Notes: a model not told the origin generated them from the letters alone. A stretch of 64,000 nucleotides of DNA from Methylobacterium amylolyticum (GCF_030700245.1 NZ_JAUYZI010000026.1:36659-100658), one strand, 5' to 3'. Shown: positions 24,148-34,409, counted from the first letter of the stretch. Numbers and translations: made by a program.

Positions 24148-25035
24148 ATGGACGTCTTCCTGCAGGTGCTCGCCAACGGGGTGATGCTCGGCGGCCTGTT
24201 CGCCATCGTCAGCGTCGGGCTGACCCTGATCTTCGGCATCGTGAAGGTCGTCAACTTCGCCCACGGCGAGTTCCTGATGGTCGGGATGTACCTGACCTAC
24301 CTCGCCGTCACCGGGCTCGGGCTGCACCCGTTCGCGGCGGTGATCCTCGTCGTGCCGGTGCTGTTCCTGATGGGCGCCCTGACGCAGCGGCTGCTGATCC
24401 AGCCGCTGCTCGCGGCCGGCGACCACCACATCCAGATCTTCGCCACCGTCGGCCTGTCGACGGCGCTGATCAACCTCGCCCTCCTCGTGTTCGGGGCCGA
24501 CATCGCCAACACGCCCTCCTCGGGCCTGCGCCAGCCCGTGGAGATCGGGCCGGTGCGGGTGCTGCTCGGGCAGGTGGTGATCCTCGGGGCGGCGATCGTG
24601 CTGGTGGCGGGGCTCCAGCTCTTCCTGGCGCGCACGCGCACCGGCCGGGCGATCCGGGCGGTCGCCCAGAACCGCGCGGCGGCCGAGCTGATGGGCATCG
24701 ACGTGGACCGGATCTACGCCCTGACCTTCGGCATCGGCGCCGCCTGCGTCGGGGTGGCCGCGGTGCTGATCGCGCCGCTCTACCCGACCTCGCCCAACAG
24801 CGGCACCTACTTCGTGCTGATCGCCTTCGTCGTCGTGGTGCTCGGCGGGCTCGGCTCGATCCGCGGCGCCTTCGCCGGGGCGATCCTGATCGGCCTTATC
24901 GACAGCGTCACCGGATTCTACGTCGGCGCCGACATGCGCGAGGTCGCCGTCTTCGGGGTCTTCCTGGCGATCCTGATCCTGAGGCCCTCGGGCCTGTTCG
25001 GCCGGCAGCTCCGGCTGTCCCACGTCTCGCCGTGA
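24148..25035 (+). CDS. ABC importer permease, LivH-like
   Basis: A 295-residue inner-membrane protein with about eight hydrophobic segments. LivH signatures are visible: GVMLGGLFAIVSVGLTLIFG, VNFAHGEFLMVGMYLTY and VVVLGGLGSIRGAFAGAILIG. ATG 24148 follows GGAGATCGGGG. The stop overlaps the GTG of the fused permease-ATPase gene. Confidence 0.88.
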   Translation: MDVFLQVLANGVMLGGLFAIVSVGLTLIFGIVKVVNFAHGEFLMVGMYLTYLAVTGLGLHPFAAVILVVPVLFLMGALTQRLLIQPLLAAGDHHIQIFATVGLSTALINLALLVFGADIANTPSSGLRQPVEIGPVRVLLGQVVILGAAIVLVAGLQLFLARTRTGRAIRAVAQNRAAAELMGIDVDRIYALTFGIGAACVGVAAVLIAPLYPTSPNSGTYFVLIAFVVVVLGGLGSIRGAFAGAILIGLIDSVTGFYVGADMREVAVFGVFLAILILRPSGLFGRQLRLSHVSP

Positions 25036-26870
25036 GAGCCCGCGCGATGACCGACATCCCGATCCCCGCGCCGGCCGCAGCCCCCGTCCCCCGCGCCGTC
25101 CCCCGCCTGAGCGCACTCGCGCTGGCGATCCTGCTCGTCGCGCTCGTCGCCGTGCCGGTGGCGGTCGGCAACCCGTTCGTCTACCACGTCTTCATCACGA
25201 TCTGCGTGTTCGCGGCACTCTCGACCGCCTGGAACATCGTCGGCGGCTTCGCCGGGCAGCTCTCGCTCGGCCACGGCATCTTCTACGGGCTCGGCGCCTA
25301 TTGCGGGATGCTGCTCGTCGGCGCCGGGATCAGCCCGTGGCTCGGGATGTTCGCCGGTGCCGGCCTCGCCGTGCTCGTCGCGCTCGCCATCAGCTATCCC
25401 TGCTTCCGGCTGCACGGGCCGTTCTTCTCGCTGGCGACCATCGCCTTCCTCGAAGTCTTCCGCGTGCTGGCCCTGCACTTCCGGGACCTGACCGGCGGCG
25501 CCACCGGCCTGATGATCCCGCTGAAGTTCGGCTGGACGTGGATGGTGTTCCGCGACCGCTGGCCGCCGCTCGCCATCGCCTTCGGCCTGCTGCTGCTGAC
25601 GCTGGCGATCGCGTGGTGGATGCGCGGGCACCGGATCGGCTTCCACCTCGTGGCCACCCGCGAGCGGGAATCGGCCGCCCGGGCGGCCGGCGTGCGGACC
25701 GTGGCCGTGCGGCTCGTCGCCGTGTCCGTGTCCGGCGCGCTCACCGCGATGGTCGGCACCTTCCACGCCATGTACCTGACCTTCATCGAGCCGGCGGCGA
25801 TGTTCTCGCTGACCCTGTCGATCCAGATCGCGATGTTCGCGCTGATCGGCGGCCTCGGCACGGTGTTCGGGCCGCTGCTCGGCGCGGTCCTGCTGGTGCC
25901 GATCACCGAGCTCGCCCGCGGCTGGCTCGGCGCCAAGGCGCTGGGGCTGCACGGCCTCGTCTACGGCCTCGTGCTGATCCTGGTCGTCCTGTTCCTGCCC
26001 AACGGCCTGATGGGGCTCGCCGCCCGCTTCACCCGCCCCGGCAAGGCCGCCCGCGGCGTGCAGGCCGCGACGGTGGCGGCCGCGCCGCGGACGGCGGAGC
26101 GGCCGCCGGTCGGCGACGACATCGTGCGCGTCGAGGGCCTTCAGAAGCGCTTCGGCGGCCTGCACGTGACCAACGATGTCGGCTTCACCCTGCGCGAGGG
26201 CGAGATCCTCGGCCTGATCGGCCCGAACGGCGCCGGCAAGACCACCGTGTTCAACATGATCTCGGGCTTCCTGCGGCCCGATGCCGGGAGCGTGAGCGTG
26301 CGCGCCCCGGACGGGACGTGGCAGCACCCGAGCCGGCCCGCGGACTACGCCGCCCTCGGGGTAGGCCGGACCTTCCAGATCGTGCAGCCCTTCGCGGCCA
26401 TGACGGTCGAGGAGAACATCATGGTCGGCGCCTTCCACCGCCACCGCGACGTGGGGGAGGCCCGGGCGGTGGCGCGCGAGACCGCCGAGCGGATGGGGCT
26501 CGCCCCCTGGCTCGGGGCGGAGGCGCGCGGCCTCACCATCGGCGGGCTGAAGCGGCTGGAGGTCGCCCGCGTGATGGCGATGCGCCCCCGGGTGCTGCTG
26601 CTCGACGAGGTGATGGCCGGGATCAACCAGACCGACGTGCGCCGCGCCATCGACCTGATGCTGTCGATCCGCGATACCGGCGTCAGCATCATCGCCATCG
26701 AGCACGTGATGCAGGCGGTGATGGCGCTGTCCGACCGGGTGATCGTCCTGAATTCCGGGCAGATCATCGCGCAGGGGCGCCCGGAGGACGTGGTGCGCGA
26801 CCCCACCGTGATAGAGGCGTATCTCGGCAAGGAGTTCGTCCACAAGGAGCTCGTCCATGCTCGCGCTTGA
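25032..26870 (+). CDS. Fused ABC importer protein: LivM-like permease plus LivG-like ATPase
   Basis: This 612-residue protein joins two normally separate subunits. Residues about 25-330 are a LivM-type permease (TAWNIVGGFAGQLSLGHGIF, GGLGTVFGPLLGAVLL). After a linker of about 30 residues, the LivG ATPase occupies about 360-605 with Walker A GPNGAGKTT at 397, then the Q-loop region IVQPFAAMTVEENI and Walker B VLLLDEVMAG. The ABC signature, LTIGGLKRLEVARVM near 501, departs from the usual LSxGQ. GTG 25032 overlaps the livH stop, and ATG 25047 is an alternative. The fused ATPase pairs with the separate LivF. Confidence 0.88.
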   Translation: MRARAMTDIPIPAPAAAPVPRAVPRLSALALAILLVALVAVPVAVGNPFVYHVFITICVFAALSTAWNIVGGFAGQLSLGHGIFYGLGAYCGMLLVGAGISPWLGMFAGAGLAVLVALAISYPCFRLHGPFFSLATIAFLEVFRVLALHFRDLTGGATGLMIPLKFGWTWMVFRDRWPPLAIAFGLLLLTLAIAWWMRGHRIGFHLVATRERESAARAAGVRTVAVRLVAVSVSGALTAMVGTFHAMYLTFIEPAAMFSLTLSIQIAMFALIGGLGTVFGPLLGAVLLVPITELARGWLGAKALGLHGLVYGLVLILVVLFLPNGLMGLAARFTRPGKAARGVQAATVAAAPRTAERPPVGDDIVRVEGLQKRFGGLHVTNDVGFTLREGEILGLIGPNGAGKTTVFNMISGFLRPDAGSVSVRAPDGTWQHPSRPADYAALGVGRTFQIVQPFAAMTVEENIMVGAFHRHRDVGEARAVARETAERMGLAPWLGAEARGLTIGGLKRLEVARVMAMRPRVLLLDEVMAGINQTDVRRAIDLMLSIRDTGVSIIAIEHVMQAVMALSDRVIVLNSGQIIAQGRPEDVVRDPTVIEAYLGKEFVHKELVHARA

Positions 26871-27561
26871 GGGCGTGGACGCCGGCTACGGCGCGACCAG
26901 CATCCTGCACGGCGTCTCGCTGGAGGTGCGCGCGGGCGAGGTGGTGACGATCGTCGGCGCCAACGGGGCCGGCAAGACGACGACGCTGCGCACCATCGCC
27001 GGGCTCGTGACGCCGACGCAGGGGCGCATCACCTTCGAGGGCGAGGACGTGACCCGGCTCTCCGGCCACCAGATGGTCGAGCGCGGTGTCACCCTGATCC
27101 CGGAGGGGCGCCAGCTCTTCCCCGAGATGACGGTGCGGGAGAACCTGCTGATGGGCGCCTATCGCCGCGCGGCGCGCGGGCGGCAGGCCGAGACCCTCGC
27201 CGAGGTGCTGGACCTGTTCCCGCGGGTGCGCGAGCGCCTCGACCAGAATGCCGGCTCCCTCTCCGGCGGCGAGCAGCAGATGGTCGCCATCGCCCGCGGG
27301 ATGATGGCCCGCCCGAAGCTCCTGATGTTCGACGAGCCCTCGCTCGGCCTCGCGCCGATCGTGGTGGCCCAGGTGTTCGACGTGGTCGACCGGATCGTGA
27401 AGACCGGCGCCACGGTGTTGATCGTCGAGCAGAACGTGTTCCACACGCTCCAGGTCGCCGACCGGGGCTACGTGCTGGAGAACGGCGAGATCGTCCTGGC
27501 CGACGCCGCCAAGGCGCTGCTCGACAACGACCACGTGCGGCGCGCCTATCTGGGGATCTGA
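26857..27561 (+). CDS. ABC importer ATPase, LivF-like
   Basis: A 234-residue ATPase with Walker A GANGAGKTT, LivF-type PEGRQLFPEMTVRENLLMGA, a canonical signature LSGGEQQMVAIARGMM and Walker B LLMFDEPSLGLAP. It overlaps the end of the fused permease-ATPase gene by 14 bases. With the LivG half of the fusion it forms the ATPase heterodimer. Confidence 0.9.
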   Translation: MLALEGVDAGYGATSILHGVSLEVRAGEVVTIVGANGAGKTTTLRTIAGLVTPTQGRITFEGEDVTRLSGHQMVERGVTLIPEGRQLFPEMTVRENLLMGAYRRAARGRQAETLAEVLDLFPRVRERLDQNAGSLSGGEQQMVAIARGMMARPKLLMFDEPSLGLAPIVVAQVFDVVDRIVKTGATVLIVEQNVFHTLQVADRGYVLENGEIVLADAAKALLDNDHVRRAYLGI

Positions 27562-27562
27562 G

Positions 27563-28369
<807 letters not shown>

Positions 28370-28386
28370 GCGGGCGAGGCGTGCGG

Positions 28387-29241
28387 ATGGGCGGTCAAGT
28401 GGCCATGGACGGGACGAGCAGGACGGCGGCCGGGATCACCGGGCGGACCCGCGTCTACGGGATCGTGGCGGACCCGATCTACCACGTGAAGGCCCCGGAG
28501 GTGATGGGCGCGCTGTTCGCCCGCCACGGGATCGACGGCGTGCTCGTGCCCCTGCACGTGCCGCCGGACGGGCTGCCGGCGCTGATGGACGGCCTGCGGC
28601 ACCTGCGGAACTTCGGCGGCTTCATCGCCACGGTGCCGCACAAGACGGCGATGACGGGTCTGTGCGACGCGATCACCCGTGAGGCCGAGCAGATCGGGGC
28701 GGTGAACTGCGTCCGGCGCGAGGCCGACGGGCGCATGGTCGGCACGATGCTCGACGGCGTCGGCTTCGTCGAGGCCCTGCGTGCCTCGGGCGTCGAGCCG
28801 CGCGGGCGCAGTGCGGCGCTCGCCGGGGCCGGCGGCGCGGCGAGCGCCATCGCCTTCGCGCTCGCCGAGGCCGGCGTCGCGCGCCTGACGATCCTGAACC
28901 GGACCGCCGACAAGGCCCGGGCCCTGGCCGAGCGCCTGCGCGCCGCCTACCCGGACCTCACGGTCGCCGCCGAGGGCGCGCAGGCGGACCACGACCTCCT
29001 CGTCAACGGCACCTCGCTCGGCATGCGCGCGGGCGACGCGGCGCCGTTCGACCTCGCCGCGCTCCACGCCGGCCAGTTCGTCGCCGAGGCGATCATGGAT
29101 CCGGAGACGACGCCGCTGCTCGCCGCGGCGTCGGCGGCGGGCTGCCGCGTCCAGAAGGGGCTGCCGATGCTGGAGTGCCAGATCGCCCTGATGGCCCGCC
29201 ACATGGGCGCTCTCTCGGGCGCGCTGCCGGACGCGGGTTGA
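28387..29241 (+). CDS. Shikimate/quinate dehydrogenase-like protein
   Basis: An AroE-family protein of 284 residues. Residues needed for catalysis and substrate contact are kept: the Lys in ATVPHKTAM, the Asn in GAVNCV, the Asp in TMLDGVGF and the Gln in MLECQIAL. The NAD(P) motif is AGAGGAASAIAFAL. The family motif GTNTDG is altered to GTMLDG, and the substrate-side SLSP serines are replaced (DPIYHVKAP), so the substrate is probably not shikimate. The start is uncertain: GTG 28366 (overlapping the SDR stop), ATG 28387 or ATG 28405 are in frame. A biosynthetic AroE would be unlikely inside a catabolic operon. Confidence 0.82.
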   Translation: MGGQVAMDGTSRTAAGITGRTRVYGIVADPIYHVKAPEVMGALFARHGIDGVLVPLHVPPDGLPALMDGLRHLRNFGGFIATVPHKTAMTGLCDAITREAEQIGAVNCVRREADGRMVGTMLDGVGFVEALRASGVEPRGRSAALAGAGGAASAIAFALAEAGVARLTILNRTADKARALAERLRAAYPDLTVAAEGAQADHDLLVNGTSLGMRAGDAAPFDLAALHAGQFVAEAIMDPETTPLLAAASAAGCRVQKGLPMLECQIALMARHMGALSGALPDAG

Positions 29242-29251
29242 GGGCGGGGCT

Positions 29252-30874
29252 TTGGCACGGATCGACATCGACGCGGTCGAGGCGGGCGCGTTCGACGACG
29301 TGATCGTCGGCGGCGGCACGGCCGGCTGCGTGCTGGCCGAGCGGCTGAGCGCGTCCGGCACGCGGCGGGTGCTGCTGCTCGAAGCGGGCGGCCGGGCGCG
29401 CAGCCCCTGGGTCGCGGTCCCGGCGGGGTTCAGCCGTCTGCTCCAGCACCCGGCCTACAACTGGCGCTTCCGCACCGAGCCGGAGGAGGCGACCGGGGGC
29501 CGGGTGATCTCGGTCCCGCGCGGCAAGGGGCTGGGCGGCTCGACGCTGATCAACGGCATGATCTACGTGCGCGGCCAGCCGCAGGATTACGACGCCTGGG
29601 CCCAGGCCGGGTGCCGCGGCTGGGGTTTCTCGGACGTGCTGCCGTATTTCCGCAGGCTCGAGGATTACGACGGGCCGCCCGACCCGCTGCGCGCCCGCGG
29701 TGGCCCGCTGCCGCTGACCGAGGTCGCCGAGCGGCCGGTGCTCGCCGAGGCGTTCATCGCCGCCGCGCAGGCCGCCGGCCACCCGCGCAACCCGGACTAC
29801 AACGCCGCCACCCAGGACGGCTTCGGCTATTATCAGGTGAACCAGCGCGGCGGCCGGCGGGTCAGCGCCGCCGACGCCTATCTGCGTCCGGCGTTGCGGC
29901 GGCCGAACCTCGCGGTCGTGACCGACGCCCACGTCCTGCGCCTTGCATTCGCGGGCGCGCGGGCCACCGGCGTCGTCGCACGGGTCGGCGGGCGGGAGCG
30001 TCTGTTCCGCGCCCGCGGCGCGGTGATCCTCGCGGCCGGCGCCGCCCAGACCCCGCAGATCCTGGAGCTGTCCGGCATCGGCGATCCCGCGATCCTCGCC
30101 CGCCTCGGAGTGCCGGTGCGCCGGGAATCCCCGGGGGTCGGCGCCAACTACATGGACCATTACTGCACCCGCATGAACTGGCGGGTGCGCCGGCCGGTGA
30201 CGCTGAACGAGCAGACCCGCGGCTTCCGCCTCGGCCTCGCGGCGGCCCGCTACCTCGCCACCCGGCGGGGCATCCTGACGCTGGGCACCGGCCTCGCCCA
30301 CGGCTTCGTGCGCACCCGGCCGGGGCTGGACGGGCCCGACGTGCAGTACTTCTTCATGCACGCGAGCTACGCCAACGCCGCCGAGCGCAAGCTCGACCGC
30401 CTGCCCGGGATGACGATCGGCGTGACGCAGTTGCGGCCCGAGTCGCGGGGCACGATCCACGCGGTCTCGCCGGACCCGTTCCAGCCGCCCGCGATCCGCC
30501 CGAACTTCCTCGCCACCGAGGCGGATCGGCGGGCGATGGTCGAGGGGATGAAGATCGCCCGGACCATCGTCGAGGCGGCGCCGATGGACCCCTACCGCGG
30601 GGCCGAGCTCAATCCCGGCCCCGAATGCCGGACGGACGCGGACTGGCTCGATTTCGCCCGCCGCGACGGGCAGACCATCTACCACATCTGCGGCACCTGC
30701 CGCATGGGCGGGGATCCCGGCGCGGTGACCGATCCGGAACTGCGGGTGCGCGGGGTCGACGGTCTGCGGGTGGCCGACGCCTCGGTGATGCCGAGCATCG
30801 TCTCGGGGAACACCCAGGCGGCGGTGTTCATGATCGCCGAGAAGGCGAGCGATCTCATCCGCGCGGCGGCCTGA
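29252..30874 (+). CDS. GMC-family FAD oxidoreductase
   Basis: A 540-residue flavoprotein of the choline-dehydrogenase/glucose-oxidase family. The FAD motif DDVIVGGGTAGCVLAERL is near residue 15, followed by GGSTLINGMIYVRGQP (GMC signature 1). AAGAAQTPQILELSGIG is GMC signature 2. The catalytic His is in YHICGTCRMG and the partner Asn in VSGNTQAAVFMIAE. Start is TTG 29252. It is the last gene of the operon and presumably oxidises an alcohol group of the imported substrate, passing electrons to quinone or oxygen. Confidence 0.87.
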   Translation: MARIDIDAVEAGAFDDVIVGGGTAGCVLAERLSASGTRRVLLLEAGGRARSPWVAVPAGFSRLLQHPAYNWRFRTEPEEATGGRVISVPRGKGLGGSTLINGMIYVRGQPQDYDAWAQAGCRGWGFSDVLPYFRRLEDYDGPPDPLRARGGPLPLTEVAERPVLAEAFIAAAQAAGHPRNPDYNAATQDGFGYYQVNQRGGRRVSAADAYLRPALRRPNLAVVTDAHVLRLAFAGARATGVVARVGGRERLFRARGAVILAAGAAQTPQILELSGIGDPAILARLGVPVRRESPGVGANYMDHYCTRMNWRVRRPVTLNEQTRGFRLGLAAARYLATRRGILTLGTGLAHGFVRTRPGLDGPDVQYFFMHASYANAAERKLDRLPGMTIGVTQLRPESRGTIHAVSPDPFQPPAIRPNFLATEADRRAMVEGMKIARTIVEAAPMDPYRGAELNPGPECRTDADWLDFARRDGQTIYHICGTCRMGGDPGAVTDPELRVRGVDGLRVADASVMPSIVSGNTQAAVFMIAEKASDLIRAAA

Positions 30875-31168
30875 GGCCGGATCCCGGCGCGCGGTCCGAC
30901 GCCGGGCCGGGGCTGCCAGGGCGTCGGCGTGCCCGCGCGCGGGGCGGTCCGGGCTCGTCCCGTCCCGGTGCGCGCGATCGGCCGCCTGCGTCCCGTGATC
31001 TGCGCGGCCGAACTGGATTCCCGTTCATCCGAAGAACGCCAATTCTGCGATCGGCAGCCGTTCTCTGTCTTGACAGGCCCGTATCGGCTCGGACCGACCA
31101 TTTTGCGGCTGGCGAATGCGCGTCAGATCAGTATACGTCCCGCGGCGCTTTCGATGCCGAGGGTTGGG

Positions 31169-32257
31169 ATGAAACGACTGCTCGCCTGTGCCGCCCTGTT
31201 CCTGATCGCGGCCGGTCCCCCGCCCGCGCGGCAGGCCGCGCCGCCGCTGAAGGCCGGCGCGATCCCGCCCGGCGACGCGCCCGGGGCGCGCGATGCCGCG
31301 GTGCTGCCACGCTACGCCGGCGGCATCCTGCTGGAGAGCAAGGCCAGCGCCTTCGACGAGATCGCGCTGCCGAATGCGAAGCTCGAACGGCGCCCCGACA
31401 AGGCGGATGCCCACAACAACGACCTGTACCTGCCCCCCGAGCCGCTCACCGTCGAAGGGCGGGTCACGCGGATGGTCTACCTGCAACCGGAGGGCCGCTC
31501 GGCGCTCGAGGTCGTGCGCGGCTACCAGCAGGCCGTGAAGGACGCGGGCGGCAGCGTGCTGTTCGAGTGCAACCGCGACGAGTGCGGCGGCTCGTCGACG
31601 ACCTCCGCGCGCTCGGGCGGCAGCAAGACCGGCCTGATCCACATGCTCTACCCCTACGACATGATCGCCGGGCCCTGGACGGAGTGCGCGCTCCAGGAGG
31701 ACCGGTCGGGGCAGCGCTACACCCTGCTCGACCTGCCCAAGGGCGGCGGCAAGGCCGCGGTGCTCGCCTGGAACGTCGGCGACGTGTCCGCGGGTTCGAA
31801 CTGCAAGGCCTGGGTCGGGCGGCTGGTGACGCTCGTCGTCACGGCGGAGACGGCCGCGCGCGAGCAGCGCATGGAGACGGTCGCCGCGAGCGCCATGGGC
31901 CAGGGACTGGCACGGGAGGGTCGCGTCGCGCTCTACGCCATCCAGTTCGACACGGCCAAGGCCGACATCAAGCCCGAGAGCCAGCCGCAGCTCGCCGAGC
32001 TGGTGAGCTTCCTGCGCGGTGCGCCCGCGACCAAGGTGCTGGTGGTCGGGCACACCGACAATCAGGCCGGCCTCGACTACAACCTCGATCTCTCGCGCCG
32101 CCGCGCGCAGGCCGTCGTCACCGCGCTGACGGGCGCGGGGATTCCGGGCGGGCGCATGACCGCGCAGGGCGTCGGCATGGCCGCACCGCTGGCGAGCAAC
32201 GACACCGATGAGGGACGCGCCAAGAACCGGCGCGTCGAACTCGTCAAGCAGAACTGA
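31169..32257 (+). CDS. OmpA-like protein with N-terminal DUF4892-like region
   Basis: A 362-residue exported protein. The signal peptide is residues 1-20. The middle part (LPRYAGGILLES, then RMVYLQPEGRSALEVVRGYQ and a Cys-containing FECNRDECGG loop) resembles DUF4892. The C-terminal OmpA/MotB domain, about 235-355, shows IQFDTAKADIKPESQPQLAE, VVGHTDNQAG and the NRRVEL ending that bind peptidoglycan. Such two-part proteins anchor to the cell wall. The upstream 294-base gap (30875-31168) has a TTGACA at 31070 but no convincing -10. Confidence 0.82.
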   Translation: MKRLLACAALFLIAAGPPPARQAAPPLKAGAIPPGDAPGARDAAVLPRYAGGILLESKASAFDEIALPNAKLERRPDKADAHNNDLYLPPEPLTVEGRVTRMVYLQPEGRSALEVVRGYQQAVKDAGGSVLFECNRDECGGSSTTSARSGGSKTGLIHMLYPYDMIAGPWTECALQEDRSGQRYTLLDLPKGGGKAAVLAWNVGDVSAGSNCKAWVGRLVTLVVTAETAAREQRMETVAASAMGQGLAREGRVALYAIQFDTAKADIKPESQPQLAELVSFLRGAPATKVLVVGHTDNQAGLDYNLDLSRRRAQAVVTALTGAGIPGGRMTAQGVGMAAPLASNDTDEGRAKNRRVELVKQN

Positions 32258-32270
32258 GGCGCCCTCGACC

Positions 32271-32945
32271 ATGCGCGGGCTCCTCGCCGCCCTCCTCCTC
32301 GCCCTCGGCCCGGAGGCGGTGGCCGCGCCCGTGCCGTCCTTCATCGCGGACAGCGCCGGCACGTGGCTCGTCGCCACCGACGACGGCAGGCCAGGCTGCC
32401 GGGTTGCGCTGGCGGCCGAGCGCGCCGGCAAGGCCTGGCGCGCGACCCCGGACGCGGCGTGCGCGGCGCGCCTGCCCGCCGTCGCGCGGGCCGTGGCCTG
32501 GGAGTACCAGGGCGGCGTCCGGCTCCTCGGCCCGGACGGCAAGGTCCTCCTCGCATTCGGGGAGGACGAGACCACGCTCCTGAAGACCGCGTTCGAGACC
32601 CCGCCGGTCCACTTCATGGTCCGGGCCAGGGCCGGCGTGGAGCGGGCGCCCCACGCGCCCGCGCTGGTCGGCGCGTGGGCGCTGCGCCGCCCCGGCGGGC
32701 CGGTCCTGTGCCCGCTCACCCTCACCAGGGGGGCGAAGGAGGGCGAGACCGAGCTGAGCCTGAAGACCGGCACCCCGTGCGACCCGGCGGTCGCCCGGCT
32801 CAGGCTCGACACGGCCCGCGTCGAGGACTTCACGCTCATGCTCTACGGCAAGCCCGAGACGTCCCTGAGCTTCGAGCCTTCGGGGGCCGAGAGCTACGCC
32901 AAGACCGGTGGCGGCAAGCCGCTGGAGATGGTCCGGGCTCCCTGA
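32271..32945 (+). CDS. Secreted protein with two Inh (AprI)-like domains
   Basis: A 224-residue exported protein (signal peptide to about residue 19). The segment 25-100 (GTWLVATDDGRPGCRVALAA, a Cys at the end of the Trp/Ala strand, then GGVRLLGPDGKVLLAF) follows the pattern of the AprI/Inh metalloprotease-inhibitor domain. A second, weaker copy (VGAWALRRPGGPVLCPLTL ... GTPCDP) follows at about 125-215, each with a Cys pair for a disulfide. It lies 13 bases after the OmpA-like gene, so the two are probably co-expressed. No partner protease gene is seen nearby. Confidence 0.65.
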   Translation: MRGLLAALLLALGPEAVAAPVPSFIADSAGTWLVATDDGRPGCRVALAAERAGKAWRATPDAACAARLPAVARAVAWEYQGGVRLLGPDGKVLLAFGEDETTLLKTAFETPPVHFMVRARAGVERAPHAPALVGAWALRRPGGPVLCPLTLTRGAKEGETELSLKTGTPCDPAVARLRLDTARVEDFTLMLYGKPETSLSFEPSGAESYAKTGGGKPLEMVRAP

Positions 32946-33169
32946 GACCGCGTCCGGCTGAGGCGCTCGGATCGACCTCCCGCCGTCATCGCGAGGCGGA
33001 GCCGAAGCGATGAAGCCGAAGCGATCCGGCGCCACCTGCGGGTAGCGCGCGACGCCTGCGTCGCTTCGCCGTCGTTCGCGAGGACGAAGCGGCCGACCGC
33101 GCGGTTCAGCCGGACGGGGGACGAGACATTCGGGACCGCTCAGACACCCCCGAATCAGGTGCTCGCGAA

Positions 33170-33847
33170 TCAGGCAGTCGCGAACGGGATCCGGGCGATC
33201 AGGCGGAACGGCTCCGCCCCGTCCTGCCGCAGCAGACCGAGCGCGTCGATCGTCAGCGGCTCCGGCCCGGCGGCCGCGTAGGCCGCCGCGAGGCGCGCGT
33301 GCCACGCCGCCCGGGTCGCCTCGGGCAGGGCGTCGGTGAGCGTCATGTGAAAGCGGAAGCGCTCGAACACGTGCGGGTAGCCCCAGCGGTCGAGCAGCGC
33401 GCGCTCCCGGGCGTCCAGCCGCTCGGGCCGGCGGCGGGCGCGCTCGGCCTCGGTCGGCGGCGCGCGCAGAGGGTCCAGGGCCGCGACGCACTCCGCCGCC
33501 AGCAGGCCGAGCGCCGGGGGCGGCGCCTCCGGCACCAGGGCGAGGAAGGGACCGAGGGCGGCGATCCGGAGCGGCCCGACCGCGACGGGGGGATGGCCCG
33601 CGGCCAGCCGCTGCGCCTCCGCGACCAGATCCGCCTCGCCGTGCCCGGGGGCGAGGCGCATCGGCGCCTTCAGCGTGGCGTGGAAGCCGTAGACGCGCGG
33701 GGACCCGGTCACCGCCGCGAGATCGTCGAGGCCCGGCGGGTGCGGCACGGCCGCGCCGTTCGCGCTGTCGTAGCCCAGCACGGCGCGCCCGAACGCGTCG
33801 AGGGCGGAGCCCGGCGCGGGCAGGGCATAGACGGCGTAGCGGCGCAT
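33170..33847 (-). CDS. DUF1045 / 2H-phosphoesterase-like protein
   Basis: A 225-residue protein of the DUF1045 family, first noted in phosphonate operons. Two H-x-T/S motifs spaced as in 2H phosphoesterases are visible: YGFHATLKAPM (near residue 55) and FRFHMTLTDAL (near residue 165). That suggests RNA-ligase/cyclic-phosphodiesterase-like chemistry. No phosphonate genes lie nearby, so the role here is open. ATG 33847 (MRRYAVYALP) is chosen because family members begin at this conserved stretch. Confidence 0.78.
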   Translation of the reverse strand: MRRYAVYALPAPGSALDAFGRAVLGYDSANGAAVPHPPGLDDLAAVTGSPRVYGFHATLKAPMRLAPGHGEADLVAEAQRLAAGHPPVAVGPLRIAALGPFLALVPEAPPPALGLLAAECVAALDPLRAPPTEAERARRRPERLDARERALLDRWGYPHVFERFRFHMTLTDALPEATRAAWHARLAAAYAAAGPEPLTIDALGLLRQDGAEPFRLIARIPFATA

Positions 33848-33995
33848 GGGCGCTCCGGCGACGGGCGGCCCGCCCATGCGCCGGGCCGTGCCGGAGCGCA
33901 AGCCTGGGCGCGCCCGTTAAGCGCGGGTTCAAGTCGCGCGGCCGAGATTTCGTCAGGCGCGCCCGAGCGGCCGCCGGACTCCCCGGAGAACCCCC

Positions 33996-34379
33996 ATGGC
34001 CTCCATCCTGGCCCCGACCACGACCGCCCGCGCCCTGCGCGCCCTCGCCCTCTGCGCGGCGCTCAGCGCGGCGCCCGCCCTGGCGCAGTCCCCCGCCCCG
34101 GCGCCCGCGACGCCGACCGCCCCGGCGGCGCCCGCCAAGCCGATGGCGCCGAGCGCCCCCGTCGCCGGCAGCCCGAACGCGGCCAAGACCGCCCTGGTCG
34201 ACCTCAACAGCGCCAGCGCCGAGGAGCTCGACAAGCTGCCGGGCATCGGCGCCGCCCGCGCCGCGGCGATCGTCAAGGGCCGCCCCTACCGCGGCAAGGA
34301 CGAGCTCGTGTCCAAGAAGATCATCCCGGAATCGGTCTACGACGGGATCAAGGACAAGGTCATCGCCAAGCAGAAGTAG
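33996..34379 (+). CDS. Exported helix-hairpin-helix protein, ComEA-like
   Basis: A 127-residue protein with a signal peptide (to about residue 31, ALA-Q), an Ala/Pro-rich linker and a C-terminal HhH domain: DLNSASAEELDKLPGIGAARAAAIVKGRPYRGKDEL. This is the DNA-binding module of ComEA and related proteins. The GTG/ATG context and a GGAG ahead support ATG 33996. It may bind DNA in the periplasm, though competence genes are not in the window. Confidence 0.82.
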   Translation: MASILAPTTTARALRALALCAALSAAPALAQSPAPAPATPTAPAAPAKPMAPSAPVAGSPNAAKTALVDLNSASAEELDKLPGIGAARAAAIVKGRPYRGKDELVSKKIIPESVYDGIKDKVIAKQK

Positions 34380-34387
34380 CCGCCCGG

Positions 34388-34408
34388 CGGCGCCGGGGAC
34401 CGGCGCCG
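34388..34408. terminator. Hairpin between convergent genes
   Basis: GGCGCCGG (34389-34396) pairs with CCGGCGCC (34400-34407) around a three-base loop, extended by a C-G pair. It sits exactly between the ComEA-like gene and the convergent gene ending at 34410. No T-run follows, so intrinsic termination is only suggested. Confidence 0.4.
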
Positions 34409-34409
34409 C

